DNA of 5,944 nucleotides, taken from contig JBMNOA010000074.1 of the NCBI GenBank assembly GCA_050942825.1, positions 1-5,944 of the forward strand, read 5' to 3'. Below the pieces are notes generated by a model. That model was not told the DNA's origin and made no database searches. It worked only from the letters and a program-made list of their open reading frames with translations. Shown here one piece after another: positions 5,287 to 5,944 of the stretch; positions within the stretch are counted from its first letter, which is position 1, and the number at the start of each line of letters is the position of its first letter. The translations under genes and the position numbers were made by a program. The DNA comes from CAYRML01 sp050942825. GTDB taxonomy: Bacteria; Bacillota; Dehalobacteriia; UBA4068.

Positions 5287-5944
5287 ATGGAAATACCAGA
5301 TTTTGAAGCGCCGAGTTTTCTACGCGACCAAGACGCAGAAACAATCCACAAAAGGATGATGAGTGAGCTGCCAGCCGACATCGACGATACAGAAGGAGGC
5401 TTTCCCTGGGACTTTACAAAACCAACGGCGCTAGAAAAAGCTGAGATGCTGGAGTTTCACCTTGTCGAAACGTTGAAAATTATGTTCCCGATGTGGGCAA
5501 AGGGAGAGTGGCTCGACTACCATGCAAGAGGAAGGGGCATGGAAAGGAAGCCTGCCAACCAGGCGTCGGGGAGCCTTATGATTACGGGGGTACCGGGGAC
5601 CACAATCCCGGCGGGCTTCAGGTTCTCCACACCGTCTATTGATGATAAGCCGTCAATTGAATATGAAACAAAAGACAAATATACAATCAGAGAGGACGGG
5701 ACTGCCGAAATCCAGGTGGTAGCTTCAGCAGCCGGGACAACCGGCAATGTGCCAGCAGGAACCATAACTCTCATGATGACGCCAATGAAGGGCATAACAT
5801 CAATAACAAACCCGGAACCAATCACAGGAGGTGCGGAAGAGGAAAGCGATGATGCACTGCGAGGCCGCGTTGATGAGGCAGACGCAACAAGCGAGGCCAG
5901 CTTTGTCGGCAGCGATGGCGATTATAAACGATGGGCGGAAGAGG
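5287..5944 (+). CDS. xkdT: Baseplate J protein, XkdT-like, 3'-truncated by the window edge
   Basis: The ATG at 5287 lies 8 nt after the GGAGG of an almost ideal TAAGGAGGTG site (5271-5280) that also contains the xkdS stop. 219 codons are open to the right edge with no stop. Diagnostic blocks: WLDYHARGRGMERKPANQAS (75-94) and SLMITGVPGTTIPAGFRF (96-113), the GxxLD...R.pA..A.G.....G..gt.IPaG pattern; then AAGTTGNVPAGTI (148-160); then ITSITNPEPITGG (170-182) and EEESDDALRGRVDEA (184-198). These are hallmarks of the Baseplate_J family (gpJ of P2, gp6-like wedge proteins). The protein dimerises to form the outer wedge ring around the hub and works with the gp25-like protein encoded just upstream. 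Homologues are roughly 350-400 residues, so a little over half is visible. Confidence is high despite truncation. Confidence 0.94.
   Translation, partial: MEIPDFEAPSFLRDQDAETIHKRMMSELPADIDDTEGGFPWDFTKPTALEKAEMLEFHLVETLKIMFPMWAKGEWLDYHARGRGMERKPANQASGSLMITGVPGTTIPAGFRFSTPSIDDKPSIEYETKDKYTIREDGTAEIQVVASAAGTTGNVPAGTITLMMTPMKGITSITNPEPITGGAEEESDDALRGRVDEADATSEASFVGSDGDYKRWAEE

Overview
The window is a densely packed, single-strand stretch of the tail and baseplate module of a contractile-tailed (myovirus-like) prophage, phage or phage-tail-like particle from a Gram-positive host. All six genes are on the + strand and run in the order of the Bacillus PBSX/skin element: tape measure, LysM tail protein (XkdP), hub protein (XkdQ), DUF2577 (XkdR), gp25-like wedge DUF2634 (XkdS), baseplate J (XkdT). 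Strong AGGAGG-type ribosome binding sites, frequent ATA (Ile) and AGG/AGA (Arg) codons and roughly balanced base composition fit a Clostridia host, possibly Peptococcaceae-like. That host placement is inference, not something the sequence proves.

Layout. Positions 2-2695 hold the last 897 codons of a tape measure gene whose start lies upstream. It carries a Gly-rich membrane segment, a tryptophan-striped array with an exact 41-residue period (338-1075 plus partial units on both sides), three copies of a GGI...EAIIPL / LWQ..G..LG module (two sharing a 77-bp perfect DNA repeat), and a second Gly-rich membrane segment between modules 2 and 3. Then come the LysM protein (2695-3351), the hub protein (3355-4377), the DUF2577 protein (4390-4821), the gp25-like wedge (best start 4824, to 5273) and the first 219 codons of baseplate J (5287 to the window end).

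The genes overlap by 1 nt or are 2-13 nt apart. There is no room for an internal promoter or terminator between genes, and I saw no RNA gene, CRISPR array, insertion sequence or attachment site. The window therefore looks like part of one late operon whose translation is largely coupled. Working model: the tape measure sets tail tube length and, through its membrane segments, may help DNA cross the host membrane; XkdP, XkdQ and XkdR build the central hub and spike; XkdS and XkdT build the wedges around it. The window cannot tell a full phage from a headless tailocin.

No wholly new system is evident. The best leads are the architecture of the tape measure protein, the 77-bp repeat inside it, and the anomalous translation start of the hub gene.
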